Of a stretch of DNA of 64,000 nucleotides, positions 10,914 through 19,849 are shown one piece after another; the stretch's first letter is position 1, and each line of letters begins with the position of its first letter. The notes below the pieces were generated by a model that made no database searches, was not told where the DNA came from, and was given only the letters and a program-made list of their open reading frames with translations. Origin of the DNA: Streptomyces sp. NWU339 (GTDB taxonomy: Bacteria > Actinomycetota > Actinomycetes > Streptomycetales > Streptomycetaceae); NCBI RefSeq assembly GCF_003143855.1, contig NZ_QFRK01000001.1, positions 509,614-573,613 of the forward strand, written 5' to 3'. The position numbers were made by a program, and so were the translations under genes.

Positions 10914-12596
10914 GTGACCTCGACGCAACATCCCCCGTACCCACCGCCCGAACCACCCTTCGGCTCCGGCGCCCGAAACGGCGGCGGCCGTGGCAGAGGG
11001 CCCGCAGCCGGCAACAGCACAGGCCGTGAGGACGGCCAGGGAGACGGCTCCGGTTCCGGAGACTGGTTCGGGCGCGGGCCCGGAGCCGGCCACCCGAGCC
11101 AGGAGCAGGAGCGGCGGGGGCAGGGGGCGGGGCAATCGCGGGGGCAAGGTCACGGCCGGGGTCCGGAGCCGGGCAGCGGCCACCATGACCGTGGCCCGGG
11201 CGGGGGCGGGGGCGGCCACAGCGGCGGCCACGGTGGCCCCCCTCCGGTCGACGACGGACACGAGCACGGTCCGGACTCCGGCGGCGGACACGGCCACTCG
11301 CACGGGCACAGTCACAGTCACGGCCCCGCGGCCCCCGTCTCGAAGCACCTGCGCAAGGTCATCGCGGCGGTCCTCATCCCGTTCACCGCGGCGGTGCTGG
11401 TCGGCCTCGTCGTGCTGTGGCCGGGCGGCGCACCGGGACACGAGCGCACCGGCGTCGGTTTCGACCGGCAGACGCAGGAGGCCACGGTCACCAAGGTGGT
11501 CGAGGTGAGCTGTTCCTCCGTCAACGCTTCCGGAGGCGTCCCGACCGGCGACACCTCGACGGCCGAGGGCTCCTCCGCGCAGCAGCAGGCGGACGGCACG
11601 TGCAAGAGGGCGACGATCCGGGTCGACAGCGGCAAGGACCAGGACCGTACGTTCACCGAGATCGTGCAGCCGGACCAGTCCCGTCAGCTGAGCGAGGGTC
11701 AGGAGGTCGTGGTCGCCTACGAACCTTCCGCTCCGAAGGACCTGCAGTACTCGGTCGCCGACGTGAACCGGCGTCTCCCCTTGGCCCTGCTCGCCGGTAT
11801 CTTCGCGGTCGCCGTCGTGGCCGTCGGACGGCTGCGCGGCGTGATGGCACTGATCGCGCTGGCGGTCAGCTTCCTGGTGCTGAACTTCTTCATCCTGCCC
11901 GCCATTCTGCAGGGATCGAACCCGCTGGTCGTGGCGGTGGTGGGGGCGAGCGCGATCATGCTGCAGGCCCTGTATCTCTGTCACGGGCTGTCGGCGCGCA
12001 CATCCGTGGCGGTGCTAGGCACTCTGGTCTCGCTGCTGCTGATCGGCATTCTGGGCTCGGTCTTCATCGACTGGGCCGTGCTGACCGGCAACACCGACGA
12101 CAACACCGGACTGATCCACGGCCTCTACCCCGAGATCGACATGAGCGGTCTGTTGCTGGCCGGCGTCATCATCGGGTCGCTCGGTGTGCTCGACGATGTG
12201 ACGGTCACCCAGACATCGGCCGTCTGGGAACTGCACGAGGCCAACCCGTCGATGGGCTGGCGGGGGCTGTACCGCGCGGGCATCCGTATCGGCCGCGATC
12301 ACATCGCGTCCGTGGTCAACACTCTCGTTCTCGCCTACGCGGGCGCCGCGTTGCCGTTGCTGCTGCTGTTCTCCATCGCGCAGAGCAGTGTGGGGACGGT
12401 CGCCAACAGCGAGCTGGTCGCGGAGGAGATCGTGCGTACGCTGGTCGGCTCGATCGGTCTGGTGGCCGCGGTGCCGGTCACCACGGCTCTGGCCGCCCTG
12501 GTGGTCTCGGCCGACCGTGCGGCGGCGCAGACACCCGGGGAGAGCGTCCGGGCGGTTCCGGCGCGGGGCGGGAGGGGCAGGCGCCGGAAGCGGTGA
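10914..12596 (+). CDS. YibE/F-family multi-pass membrane protein
   Basis: A 560-residue protein. The first ~140 residues are a disordered Gly/His/Pro-rich cytoplasmic segment with repeated HGHSHGHSH-type runs. A first hydrophobic helix lies near residues 143-165 and an extracytoplasmic domain with three Cys extends to about residue 285. About seven transmembrane helices follow, with the YibE/F hallmarks GVIIGSLGVLDDVTVTQ and a downstream TLVLAYAGAALPLLLLF block. YibE/F proteins are predicted transporters or efflux components of unproven substrate. The His-rich N-terminus hints at metal binding, which is inference. The start is GTG, divergent from thiC. Confidence 0.85.
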   Translation: MTSTQHPPYPPPEPPFGSGARNGGGRGRGPAAGNSTGREDGQGDGSGSGDWFGRGPGAGHPSQEQERRGQGAGQSRGQGHGRGPEPGSGHHDRGPGGGGGGHSGGHGGPPPVDDGHEHGPDSGGGHGHSHGHSHSHGPAAPVSKHLRKVIAAVLIPFTAAVLVGLVVLWPGGAPGHERTGVGFDRQTQEATVTKVVEVSCSSVNASGGVPTGDTSTAEGSSAQQQADGTCKRATIRVDSGKDQDRTFTEIVQPDQSRQLSEGQEVVVAYEPSAPKDLQYSVADVNRRLPLALLAGIFAVAVVAVGRLRGVMALIALAVSFLVLNFFILPAILQGSNPLVVAVVGASAIMLQALYLCHGLSARTSVAVLGTLVSLLLIGILGSVFIDWAVLTGNTDDNTGLIHGLYPEIDMSGLLLAGVIIGSLGVLDDVTVTQTSAVWELHEANPSMGWRGLYRAGIRIGRDHIASVVNTLVLAYAGAALPLLLLFSIAQSSVGTVANSELVAEEIVRTLVGSIGLVAAVPVTTALAALVVSADRAAAQTPGESVRAVPARGGRGRRRKR

Positions 12597-12736
12597 CCCC
12601 GTTACGGCACGGCGCCGGAGAGCCTGCTGCCGACACATGACCGGCTGCGGCCCCGCCCCGGGTGACCGGCCCACCGGAGTGGCTCGTCCACCGGCGCAAA
12701 AGCGTTCCTGCACCGATGTGACGGAACACGATGAAC

Positions 12737-12769
12737 GGTTCCGCCACCGGCTGTCCGAGTGGCGGAACC
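12737..12769. terminator. Terminator between yibE/F-type gene and ssgA
   Basis: Perfect 11-base arms (12737-12747 and 12759-12769) and an 11-base loop, 3 bases beyond the ssgA stop codon. It is placed to serve both convergent genes. Confidence 0.75.
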
Positions 12770-12771
12770 CT

Positions 12772-13176
12772 CTACCCGGCGCCCTGCTCCGCCAGGATGC
12801 GGTCCAGTGCGTCGTCGAGATGGGCGTCGAAGTCGGCGAGCGCTCCCTCCTGGCCCAGCGGCACCAGCTTGTCGGTGCGGTCGAGAAAGGCCACGAGCGG
12901 CGCCGTCGACGAACGGAACAGCGCGTGGTCGCCACCGACCTGAAGCCGGATCAGCACCTCGCCCAGGGCGTCGGGCTCGACCGGTGACACCCGCACGTCG
13001 CCCTCGCCACATGGTCTGCCGACGCCGTCGATCAGCAGCTCTCTGCCGAACGCCCAGGTCACAGGCGCGTCACCGGGAAGATGGAAGGTCAGCCGCACGG
13101 CGTAGGGATCACAGGTGTCATAGCGAAGCTCCACCGGGATGCGGAAGGACAACTCCTCCGACACGAGAAAGCTCAT
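12772..13176 (-). CDS. ssgA: Sporulation and cell division protein SsgA
   Basis: A 134-residue SALP-family protein, recognised by MSFLVSEELSFRIPVELRY, DPYAVRLTFHLPGDAPVTW and FLDRTDKLVPLGQE. In Streptomyces, SsgA promotes septation and helps recruit SsgB and FtsZ during sporulation; the family is confined to morphologically complex actinobacteria. The start is set at 13176 because known SsgA proteins begin at MSFLVSEE; an in-frame extension of 10 residues exists upstream. ssgR lies immediately upstream on the same strand, with a gap of 128 bases that should hold the ssgA promoter, which is SsgR-dependent in S. coelicolor. Confidence 0.95.
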   Translation of the reverse strand: MSFLVSEELSFRIPVELRYDTCDPYAVRLTFHLPGDAPVTWAFGRELLIDGVGRPCGEGDVRVSPVEPDALGEVLIRLQVGGDHALFRSSTAPLVAFLDRTDKLVPLGQEGALADFDAHLDDALDRILAEQGAG

Positions 13177-13304
13177 CATGACCTCTGCCTGTACGGACTC
13201 GCGCATCGCCTACCCCGTCATTAGCCGCGGACCAGCCGGGAATGGACCCCTGACACTGGGTGAATCTTGCTCAACGTACACGGTGAATCACAAGGAGTGA
13301 GTTT

Positions 13305-14135
13305 TCAGATGGTGATAGAGAGCCCCAACGGCCCGAGCAGACGGCCCACTTCCGTCTGCAGTTGTTGCGCGGCGGGGAGCAGCCGGTGGGCCTGATGCGC
13401 GGGCAGGGAGATGGCGATCGTCGCAGCCGTGGTGCCGGCCGTGATCGGGATGGCCGCGCACACCGTGCCCAGGGCGTATTCCTGGCGCTCGATCACCGGT
13501 TCCATGCGCCGGGTCCGCTCCAGGCGTCGGAGAAGACCGTGTGCGTCGCGCACGGTGTACGGCGTGACGGGTTGCACGGGGAAGCGGTCGAGGTGGTCGC
13601 GGCGGGCGGCCTCGTCGAGCTGGGACAGCAGGCACTGCCCGATGGCGTGCGCGTGGCCGGTCGCCCGGAAGTCCGCCCATTCCTGGACCGCGGGATTGCC
13701 GGGAGTGTCGGAGACGCACACGAGGTCGATCTCGCCCTCGCGGTACACCGCGTAGTACACGGGAGCCCCGATCGCGTCACGCCACCGCGCGAGCGCGTCG
13801 ACGACCGTGCTGCGACGTTTCTGCGGGGCCCCGCTGCTGCTCAGCCTCTCGGCTGCGTCGCCGAGAAAGAACAGTCCTTTGTCACGGCGCAGATAGCCCT
13901 CGTGCACAAGGGTGCGCAGCAGGTGGTACGTCGTGGGAAGGGCCAGTCCGGTCTCGCGGGCCAACTGTTTGGCCGGGGCTCCGTACTCATGCCCGGCGAC
14001 GGATTCCAGCAGACGCATCGCGCGCTGCACGGAGCCGATGAGGGTGGCGGTGGGCGCCGGTTCGGAGACCGCCCGCGCACGGGGCTGGCAGGGAACAGCA
14101 GGCAGCTGTGCGGTGACGGTGTCAGCCGTGGCCAA
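13305..14135 (-). CDS. ssgR: IclR-family activator of ssgA
   Basis: A 276-residue IclR regulator. After a 35-residue leader comes a winged helix-turn-helix (SVQRAMRLLESV to LALPTTYHLLRTLVHEGYL, about residues 34-85). An IclR effector domain follows, with conserved GTVCAAIPITAGTTAATIAISLPAH near the C-terminus. Its position directly upstream of ssgA identifies it as SsgR, the ssgA activator in Streptomyces. The effector is unknown. The ATG at 14135 has only a weak ribosome site (TCGGGAGTGAC). Confidence 0.92.
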   Translation of the reverse strand: MATADTVTAQLPAVPCQPRARAVSEPAPTATLIGSVQRAMRLLESVAGHEYGAPAKQLARETGLALPTTYHLLRTLVHEGYLRRDKGLFFLGDAAERLSSSGAPQKRRSTVVDALARWRDAIGAPVYYAVYREGEIDLVCVSDTPGNPAVQEWADFRATGHAHAIGQCLLSQLDEAARRDHLDRFPVQPVTPYTVRDAHGLLRRLERTRRMEPVIERQEYALGTVCAAIPITAGTTAATIAISLPAHQAHRLLPAAQQLQTEVGRLLGPLGLSITI

Positions 14136-14333
14136 GGGTCACTCCCGAAGCGAGGGGGGCAGCCCGTGCGGGGGAACACGGGTGGGGGTGTACGCCGCTC
14201 GCGGGGATTGCCCCCGCATGGCGTTCCGGACTCTAACCGTCTGTCACCGCACGCGGACGGCCCGTCCGGGAAACTTCCCCCGCCCGAGGGAACCGGTGTC
14301 GCCCGTTACCGCTTCACCGGCTCCCCATGGGGC

Positions 14334-14546
14334 TCACCAGTCGCCGCGCGACGACGAACTCGACGTGAACTTCCGTACGACGTAGATGACTCCGCCGACC
14401 AGGGCAGCGAAGACCAACACCTTGAAGAGCAGGCCGATCACGAAGCCGACCACGCTCGCTATCAGCCCCCCGAACACGACCAGGGCGATGACCGGCACCG
14501 CGATCCACTTCACCCACCACGGCAGTCCCGTGAAGATCTCTCGCAT
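14334..14546 (-). CDS. Small membrane protein (DUF5326-like)
   Basis: A 70-residue protein starting MREIFTGLPWWVKWIAVPVI, with two adjacent hydrophobic helices (about residues 12-34 and 36-56) and a Ser-rich polar C-terminus. The ATG at 14546 has an AAGGA site 10 bases upstream and gives the conserved start, so it is preferred over the upstream in-frame start. This small-protein family is widespread in Streptomyces next to ssgA/ssgR. No function is known. Confidence 0.75.
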   Translation of the reverse strand: MREIFTGLPWWVKWIAVPVIALVVFGGLIASVVGFVIGLLFKVLVFAALVGGVIYVVRKFTSSSSSRGDW

Positions 14547-14695
14547 CGCCTTCGTCCTTACCTCTCCGCCCGTCTCGTGCCGGGTCGCGTGAATGATGTC
14601 CTGCACTCGATGCTAGGTCGCCAGGAGCCCCACCGGGGGCCTCGGATCCCTTGTCCTCCCCTGACCGGTCCCCTAGGGAACCCCGAGACCGCGGC

Positions 14696-15013
14696 TCAGC
14701 TCTCGGGGGGAGAGAACACCACCAGGACCCGCAGGTCCTCACTGATGTGGTGGAACTTGTGCGCGACCCCCGCCGGCACGTACACCACGCTGCCGCGTGC
14801 CACCTGCGTGGTCTCCAAGCCGACGGTGATCGCCGCCCTGCCGCTGACGACGAAGTACACCTCGTCCTGGTGGTGCGGCTGCTGCGGATCCTGCCCGCCC
14901 GCGTCCAGGGCGTACAGGCCGACCGACATGTTCCGCTCCCGCAGGAACTGAAGGTACGCGCCCTCGTTGGCGGCGCGTTCGGCCTCCAGTTCGTCCAGCC
15001 GGAATGCCTTCAT
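14696..15013 (-). CDS. Cupin-domain protein
   Basis: A 105-residue single-domain cupin. The two cupin motifs are visible as PHHQDEVYFVVSGRA (metal-ligand His and Glu) and the second His block VVYVPAGVAHKFHHI. Such small cupins bind a metal and act as sugar epimerases, dioxygenases or sensor domains. The sequence does not tell which. A single gene divergent from the holin-like gene. Confidence 0.82.
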   Translation of the reverse strand: MKAFRLDELEAERAANEGAYLQFLRERNMSVGLYALDAGGQDPQQPHHQDEVYFVVSGRAAITVGLETTQVARGSVVYVPAGVAHKFHHISEDLRVLVVFSPPES

Positions 15014-15071
15014 ATCCTGTCCGCCCTTGCCTCACTGCTCATGTCCGGTCCTGTCTGCCACGATCAGACAC

Positions 15072-15449
15072 ATGAAGAATTTCGTAGTCAAGACGATCGC
15101 CAACGCCGCCGCCCTCGCGGCGGCGGTGTGGCTGATCGACAAGATCACCCTCACAGGTGACAGCACGGGCAAGGAGATCGGCACCCTCATACTCGTCGCG
15201 TTGATCTTCGGCGTGGTGAACTTCCTGGTCAAGCCGATCGTGCAGCTCCTGAGCCTCCCGTTGCTCATCCTGACGCTCGGGTTGTTCACACTGGTGGTGA
15301 ACGCGCTGATGCTGCTGCTCACCTCCTGGCTGGCCGGCCAGTTCGACCTGAGCTTCCATGTGGAGGGCTTCTGGACGGCCGTACTGGGCGGTCTGATCAT
15401 CTCGGTCGTCTCCTGGGCCCTCAACGTCGTTCTGCCCGACGGGGACTGA
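15072..15449 (+). CDS. Phage-holin-4 superfamily membrane protein
   Basis: A 125-residue protein with four hydrophobic segments and the family pattern MKNFVVKTIANAAALAAAVW...LILVALIFGVVNFLVKPIVQLLSLPL...NALMLLLTSWL. The family is named after phage holins, but most members are chromosomal membrane proteins of unknown function, and nothing phage-like is nearby. The ATG at 15072 gives the family start; longer in-frame starts run into the divergent cupin gene. The phosphatase gene starts 5 bases after its stop codon, so the two are probably co-transcribed. Confidence 0.85.
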   Translation: MKNFVVKTIANAAALAAAVWLIDKITLTGDSTGKEIGTLILVALIFGVVNFLVKPIVQLLSLPLLILTLGLFTLVVNALMLLLTSWLAGQFDLSFHVEGFWTAVLGGLIISVVSWALNVVLPDGD

Positions 15450-15454
15450 GCACC

Positions 15455-15946
15455 ATGACGTACCGCGTCTGTTTCGTCTGCACCGGCAATATCTGCCGTT
15501 CCCCGATGGCCGAGTCAGTCTTCCGCGCGCGCGTCGTGGAGGCCGGCCTCGACGGCACGGTCGAGGTGGACAGCGCCGGCACCCACGGCTGGCACGAGGG
15601 CGACGGCGCCGATCCCCGCGCGGTGGCCGTCCTGGAGGAGAACGGCTACGTCGCGGGCCACACGGCCCGGCGGTTCGACCCGTCGTGGTTCGCCCGTCTC
15701 GATCTCGTCGTCGCGCTCGACACGGGCCACCTCGGAGCACTGCGCCGCCTGGCACCCACCCCACAGGACGCGGACAAGGTGCGCCTGCTGCGCTCGTACG
15801 ATCCCGGGGCGGGCGACGATCTCGACGTACCGGACCCGTACTACGGAGGTGCGGACGGCTTCGTCGCATGTCTTGAGATGGTGGAGGCAGCGAGTACCGG
15901 GCTGCTCACCGCGGTACGCGAGCAGACGGAAGGACGAGCGGCATGA
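15455..15946 (+). CDS. Low-molecular-weight protein-tyrosine phosphatase
   Basis: A 163-residue LMW-PTP. The P-loop CTGNICRSPMAE lies at residues 9-20 with the nucleophilic Cys and Arg present. The general-acid Asp motif is DPYYGG near residue 128. It should dephosphorylate phosphotyrosine proteins in the cytoplasm; the orthologous group in S. coelicolor includes PtpA, linked to secondary metabolism. The stop overlaps the next start by 4 bases (ATGA), indicating translational coupling to the PLP enzyme downstream. Confidence 0.9.
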   Translation: MTYRVCFVCTGNICRSPMAESVFRARVVEAGLDGTVEVDSAGTHGWHEGDGADPRAVAVLEENGYVAGHTARRFDPSWFARLDLVVALDTGHLGALRRLAPTPQDADKVRLLRSYDPGAGDDLDVPDPYYGGADGFVACLEMVEAASTGLLTAVREQTEGRAA

Positions 15947-17115
15947 GCGATTCCACAACGGACGGCGGCCACGGGACGGACCCGAAGAGGCCCTTCCCCG
16001 GTGACGGCACACGCGCGGTGCGGGCCGGACTGCCCGAGCCGGTCAAGCACGAACCGACCCTGCCCGGCCCCGTCTTCGCCGCCCATTTCCACCTGCCCGG
16101 CGACCCCTCCGGCCCCTACACCTACGGCCGGGACGAGAACCCCACCTGGACGCTGCTGGAGCAGGCCATCGGGGATCTGGAGGCACCGGGGCAGGACGGC
16201 GCCGAGACCCTGGTGTTCGCCTCGGGCATGGCCGCGATCTCCTCGGTGCTCTTCTCGCAGCTGCGCACCGGGGACACGGTCGTCCTGCCGAACGACGGCT
16301 ATCAGGTGCTGCCCCTGGTGCGCACCCAGCTGGAGGCGTACGGCATCGAGGTGCGTACCGCACCGACCGGCGGCGACGCCCAGCTCGACGTCCTCGACGG
16401 CGCGCGGCTGCTGTGGATCGAGACGCCGTCGAACCCTGGGCTCGACGTGTGCGACGTGCGACGACTCGCGGAAGCAGCACGCGCGCGCGGCGTGCTGGTC
16501 GCCGTCGACAACACCCTCGCGACACCGCTCGGCCAGCGTCCGCTGGAGCTCGGTGCCGACTTCGCCGTGGCCAGCGGAACCAAACAGCTCACCGGCCACG
16601 GGGACATCCTCCTGGGGTACGTCGTCGGCCGCGACGCCGAGGCGATGGCCGCCGTGCGCCGCTGGCGCAAGATCGTCGGTGCCATCCCCGGCCCCATGGA
16701 GGCATGGCTCGCGCACCGCTCGATCGCCACACTCCAGTTGCGGGTCGACCGGCAGAACGCCACCGCCCTGACGCTCGCCCGGGCCCTGCGGGAACGGCCC
16801 GAGGTGACGGGGCTGCGCTATCCGGGGCTGCCGGACGACCCCTCGCACCGGGTCGCCTCGCGGCAGATGCGGCGCTTCGGGTGCGTGGTGTCCTTCACGC
16901 TGCCCACACGCGCGCATGCGGACCGTTTCCTCGAGGCGCTGCGGCTCGTGGACGCCGCGACCAGCTTCGGCGGCGTGCGGTCCACGGCCGAGCGACGCGG
17001 TCGCTGGGGCGGGGACGCGGTTCCGGAGGGCTTCGTCCGTTTCTCCGTCGGAGCCGAGGATCCGGCCGACCTGGTGGCGGACGTGCTGCACGCACTGGAC
17101 GAAGCAGCCGCCTGA
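15943..17115 (+). CDS. Cystathionine gamma-lyase/synthase-type PLP enzyme
   Basis: A 390-residue Cys/Met-metabolism PLP enzyme. It has the TLVFASGMAAISSVL phosphate-binding segment, ETPSNPGLDV and DNTLATP. The PLP lysine lies in SGTKQLTGHGDILLGYV near residue 210. A reduced gamma-family C-terminal domain carries FGGVRSTAERRGRW. It probably splits cystathionine to cysteine, 2-oxobutyrate and ammonia. Synthase activity cannot be excluded from sequence. It is translationally coupled to the phosphatase gene and followed by a strong terminator. Confidence 0.87.
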   Translation: MSDSTTDGGHGTDPKRPFPGDGTRAVRAGLPEPVKHEPTLPGPVFAAHFHLPGDPSGPYTYGRDENPTWTLLEQAIGDLEAPGQDGAETLVFASGMAAISSVLFSQLRTGDTVVLPNDGYQVLPLVRTQLEAYGIEVRTAPTGGDAQLDVLDGARLLWIETPSNPGLDVCDVRRLAEAARARGVLVAVDNTLATPLGQRPLELGADFAVASGTKQLTGHGDILLGYVVGRDAEAMAAVRRWRKIVGAIPGPMEAWLAHRSIATLQLRVDRQNATALTLARALRERPEVTGLRYPGLPDDPSHRVASRQMRRFGCVVSFTLPTRAHADRFLEALRLVDAATSFGGVRSTAERRGRWGGDAVPEGFVRFSVGAEDPADLVADVLHALDEAAA

Positions 17116-17158
17116 CCGAGCCGTCCAGGCAGATGACAGGCGCCCTGCTCCGGATGAC

Positions 17159-17197
17159 GGGCGGTCCGAGCCTCCCCCCTCGTGGCTCGGACCGCCC
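17159..17197 (+). terminator. Terminator after the cystathionine-metabolism gene
   Basis: Perfect 14-base arms (17159-17172 and 17184-17197) around an 11-base loop. Confidence 0.78.
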
Positions 17198-17276
17198 TCG
17201 GTTCTGCGCGCGAAGAACCGCGCGACCAAGGCTAGTTGACTCAGTGTCAGTGTCCAATCACCGTAGCGACAGCGAC

Positions 17277-17294
17277 CTATCGACATATTTATAG
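17277..17294. promoter_or_regulatory. Candidate LysR-type binding site
   Basis: CTAT-N10-ATAG in the AT-rich leader, 45-60 bases before the LysR gene start. It fits the family T-N11-A rule. The assignment rests only on position and pattern. Confidence 0.35.
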
Positions 17295-17338
17295 TTGGGC
17301 CGAGGTGGCAACGGGGCTGACGAAGAGGAGGGCGTGCT

Positions 17339-18244
17339 GTGGACCTGGCCTTGTTGCGGACCTTCGTGACCGTGCACCGAGCCGGCTCCTTCACCCGGGC
17401 CGCCGCCCTGCTCGGCCTCTCCCAGCCGGCCGTGACCTCACAGATACGGACCCTGGAACGGCAGCTGGGTCGACCCTTGTTCCTGCGGCAGGCCCGCGGT
17501 GTGACACCGACGACCATCGGGGACGAACTCGCCCACAAAGCAGCGCCGCATCTCGACGCTCTGGTGGAGATCACCGAGACCGGACTCGAAGAGGACTCCT
17601 CCTCGCGGACACTGCACCTGGCAGGGCCTCTCGAATTCACTGCCGAGCGGGCGGTGCCCGCGCTCACCGCGCTGGCACGCGAGAACGGCCACAGCTTCGC
17701 CTTACGCACCTCCTTCGGGACCGCCGAGGAGACGCTGGAAGGGCTGGCCGCGGGGCGACATGATCTGGCCATCAGCACGGTCCGGCCGCGTGGCACGCTG
17801 CTCTCGGCGACCGCGCTCTGCGACGAGGAGCACGTCCTGGTCGCCGCACCCCGCTGGGCTCGGCAAGCCGAATCCGACAAGCTCCACCACACCGGGGGAT
17901 CCGCGCTGGGACAGATCCCGGTGATCGAGGTGCACGAGTCACTGCCCCTCGTCTCCCGCTACTGGGCCTCTGTCTTCGATTCCCGCCCTGGCACCCCGGG
18001 TACCGTCATCGTTCCGGATCTACGCGCGGTGCTGGCCTGCGTCGCCGCGGGTGCCGGGCTGGCCGTACTGCCCCGGTACCTGTGTACGACCGCACTCGAA
18101 CGCGGAGAGGTGATCGCGTTGCACGAGCCCGCCGTGCCACCGCTGCGCACGTACTTCCTGGTGGTCCGAAACGGCACGCTGGCGATGCCGCATGTCGCGC
18201 GCGCTCATGAGTGGTTGCAGCAGACAGCCGCCGACTGGTGCTGA
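17339..18244 (+). CDS. LysR-family transcriptional regulator (contains a TTA codon)
   Basis: A 301-residue LysR regulator. The N-terminal winged HTH is LLRTFVTVHRAGSFTRAAA followed by LSQPAVTSQIRTLERQLG, residues 5-48. It is followed by a type-2 periplasmic-binding effector domain, including the GAGLAVLPRYLC block near residue 235. Codon 122 (17702-17704) is TTA, so full translation should depend on the bldA leucyl-tRNA. The target is not evident: its upstream neighbour is on the same strand and separated by a terminator. The start is GTG. Confidence 0.9.
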   Translation: MDLALLRTFVTVHRAGSFTRAAALLGLSQPAVTSQIRTLERQLGRPLFLRQARGVTPTTIGDELAHKAAPHLDALVEITETGLEEDSSSRTLHLAGPLEFTAERAVPALTALARENGHSFALRTSFGTAEETLEGLAAGRHDLAISTVRPRGTLLSATALCDEEHVLVAAPRWARQAESDKLHHTGGSALGQIPVIEVHESLPLVSRYWASVFDSRPGTPGTVIVPDLRAVLACVAAGAGLAVLPRYLCTTALERGEVIALHEPAVPPLRTYFLVVRNGTLAMPHVARAHEWLQQTAADWC

Positions 18245-18296
18245 TCCTTCGGCCGCGCGGCTCATCCGGGAAAACCGGCCGGCGGCGTGTCGCGAT

Positions 18297-18310
18297 GTTT
18301 CACGTGGAAC
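18297..18310. other. parS site (1 mismatch)
   Basis: GTTTCACGTGGAAC differs from the consensus at position 11. It lies in the 87-base gap between the LysR and NUDIX genes, 22 bases before the NUDIX start codon. Confidence 0.75.
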
Positions 18311-18331
18311 AAGCTGGGCCACATTTCCTCC

Positions 18332-18814
18332 ATGACCGTCCGCCCCGTGGTCAAGCGCACCGCCCGTGCCGTCCTGCTGGACGGTGACCACTTGATCCTG
18401 ATCAAGCGAACCAAGCCCGGCGTGGATCCCTACTGGGTCACCCCCGGTGGAGGAGTCGAGCCGGAGGACCCGACCGTCGTCGACGCTCTGCACCGAGAGG
18501 TGTACGAGGAACTCGGCGCCAAGATCACCGACGTGGTGCCCTGCTTCGTCGACACGGTGGAGCACATCGGCGAGGACGGTGGCGCCACCGGTGTGAAGGT
18601 GCAGCATTTCTTCGTGTGCCGGCTGGAGTCCATGGATCCGTCGTTGCGACACGGCCCGGAGGTCGACGAGCCCACCGGCGAGTACCAGATCGTCCGCGTG
18701 CCGTTCACCCGCGTGGGCATCGCCTCCGTCCATCTCGTCCCGTTGTCACTACGGCACTACCTGGACGGCAACATCGAGGGCGTACGCGCCATGCACGCTC
18801 CCGACCTGGGATGA
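18332..18814 (+). CDS. NUDIX hydrolase
   Basis: A 160-residue NUDIX protein. The Nudix box GGGVEPEDPTVVDALHREVYEELGA (about residues 35-59) keeps the catalytic REVYEELG core. The substrate is not defined, but a nucleoside-diphosphate derivative is typical. The ATG at 18332 is preferred over 18287 because the upstream extension reads through a parS-like site and has no family similarity. Confidence 0.85.
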   Translation: MTVRPVVKRTARAVLLDGDHLILIKRTKPGVDPYWVTPGGGVEPEDPTVVDALHREVYEELGAKITDVVPCFVDTVEHIGEDGGATGVKVQHFFVCRLESMDPSLRHGPEVDEPTGEYQIVRVPFTRVGIASVHLVPLSLRHYLDGNIEGVRAMHAPDLG

Positions 18815-18911
18815 CGCACGGGCATCACGCGAAGGGCACCGGCTCGTGGGCTTCCCGGAGATCTCGGAAACAGGTGGACACCAGCAGCCTCTGTCGGACA
18901 GCCTGACCCGC

Positions 18912-19781
18912 GTGTCGACACTCTCCCTTGCTTCTCTGCCCATCCGTCGCCTCGCCCCCCGCGATCTCTCGGCCTGCGCCGACCTGTCCGAGGATCGCGG
19001 GTGGCCGCGTGAGGAGCACAAGTGGGGGCTCCTTCTCTCCGCGGGGAAGGGCTATGGGATCGACGATCCCGACGGCGGTCTGGGCGCCGCCTGTGTCGTC
19101 ACCGAGTACGGCCCTCAGGAGCACCCCGCGCTCGGGGCCATCGGTATGGTTCTGGTCGCCGAACGGCATGCCCGCCAGGGCATCGGACGCCGCCTGATGC
19201 GCCACGTCATGTCGGCGATGAGCGCCACGCCCCTGACACTGCACGCGACACCGAACGGCCTCCCCCTCTACGAGGAGCTCGGCTTCAAGGTCGTCGGCCG
19301 GGCGGAGATGCTCCGCGGGCACTTCGTCCCGAACTGGGCAGAGGTTCCAGGGACCTTCACCCGCACCGCCACCGCCGCGGATCTGCCCGCCCTCCTCCGG
19401 CTCGACGAGGAGGTGTTCGGGGCGGACCGTACGCACATCGTCACCCGACTGCCCTCGTTCGCCGACCAGGTGCGCGTGGCCGAGGAGGACGGCCGGATCA
19501 TCGGTTACGCGGCCGCGTGGCCCAATATGGACACCCATGTCGTGGGCCCGCTGATCGCCCGCGACACCCCTACAGCCATGGCACTCCTCGCTTCTCTCGC
19601 CGCTCACACCGACCGGCCGCTGCGGACGGACATCGATGTACGGCATGGAGAGCTGCTGACCTGGGCGAAGGGCCATGGTCTGGCGTCCATCGCCTTCAAT
19701 GCGGTCATGACGTACGGGATCACGGAGATGCCCGGGGACTGGACCCGAAGGTTCGCCCCCGTGACGGTCGCGGCCGGCTGA
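18912..19781 (+). CDS. GNAT acetyltransferase with two GNAT-like domains
   Basis: About 289 residues from the GTG at 18912; an alternative GTG lies at 18846. The first half contains the acetyl-CoA-binding motif A, VLVAERHARQGIGRRLMRHVM. The second half (after TATAADLPALLRLDEEVFGADR) is a second, degenerate GNAT fold with DGRIIGYAAAWPN and a C-terminal FNAVMTYG. Substrate unknown. The ribosome site is weak at either start, so the N-terminus is uncertain by 22 residues. Confidence 0.78.
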   Translation: MSTLSLASLPIRRLAPRDLSACADLSEDRGWPREEHKWGLLLSAGKGYGIDDPDGGLGAACVVTEYGPQEHPALGAIGMVLVAERHARQGIGRRLMRHVMSAMSATPLTLHATPNGLPLYEELGFKVVGRAEMLRGHFVPNWAEVPGTFTRTATAADLPALLRLDEEVFGADRTHIVTRLPSFADQVRVAEEDGRIIGYAAAWPNMDTHVVGPLIARDTPTAMALLASLAAHTDRPLRTDIDVRHGELLTWAKGHGLASIAFNAVMTYGITEMPGDWTRRFAPVTVAAG

Positions 19782-19797
19782 GGCTCCGGACACGACG

Positions 19798-19830
19798 ACG
19801 CCGGTTCCCGGAGGTTTCGGGAACCGGCGT
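19798..19830. terminator. Bidirectional terminator
   Basis: Perfect 13-base arms (19798-19810 and 19818-19830) and a 7-base loop between the convergent GNAT and HbpS/GlcG-type genes. Confidence 0.78.
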
Positions 19831-19849
19831 GCTCTGTGGGGACCGCCCG

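Noticed and set aside
15072..15449. Holin-family gene as a sign of a prophage
   Set aside because: No integrase, structural or lysis genes are nearby; the family is common in bacterial chromosomes.
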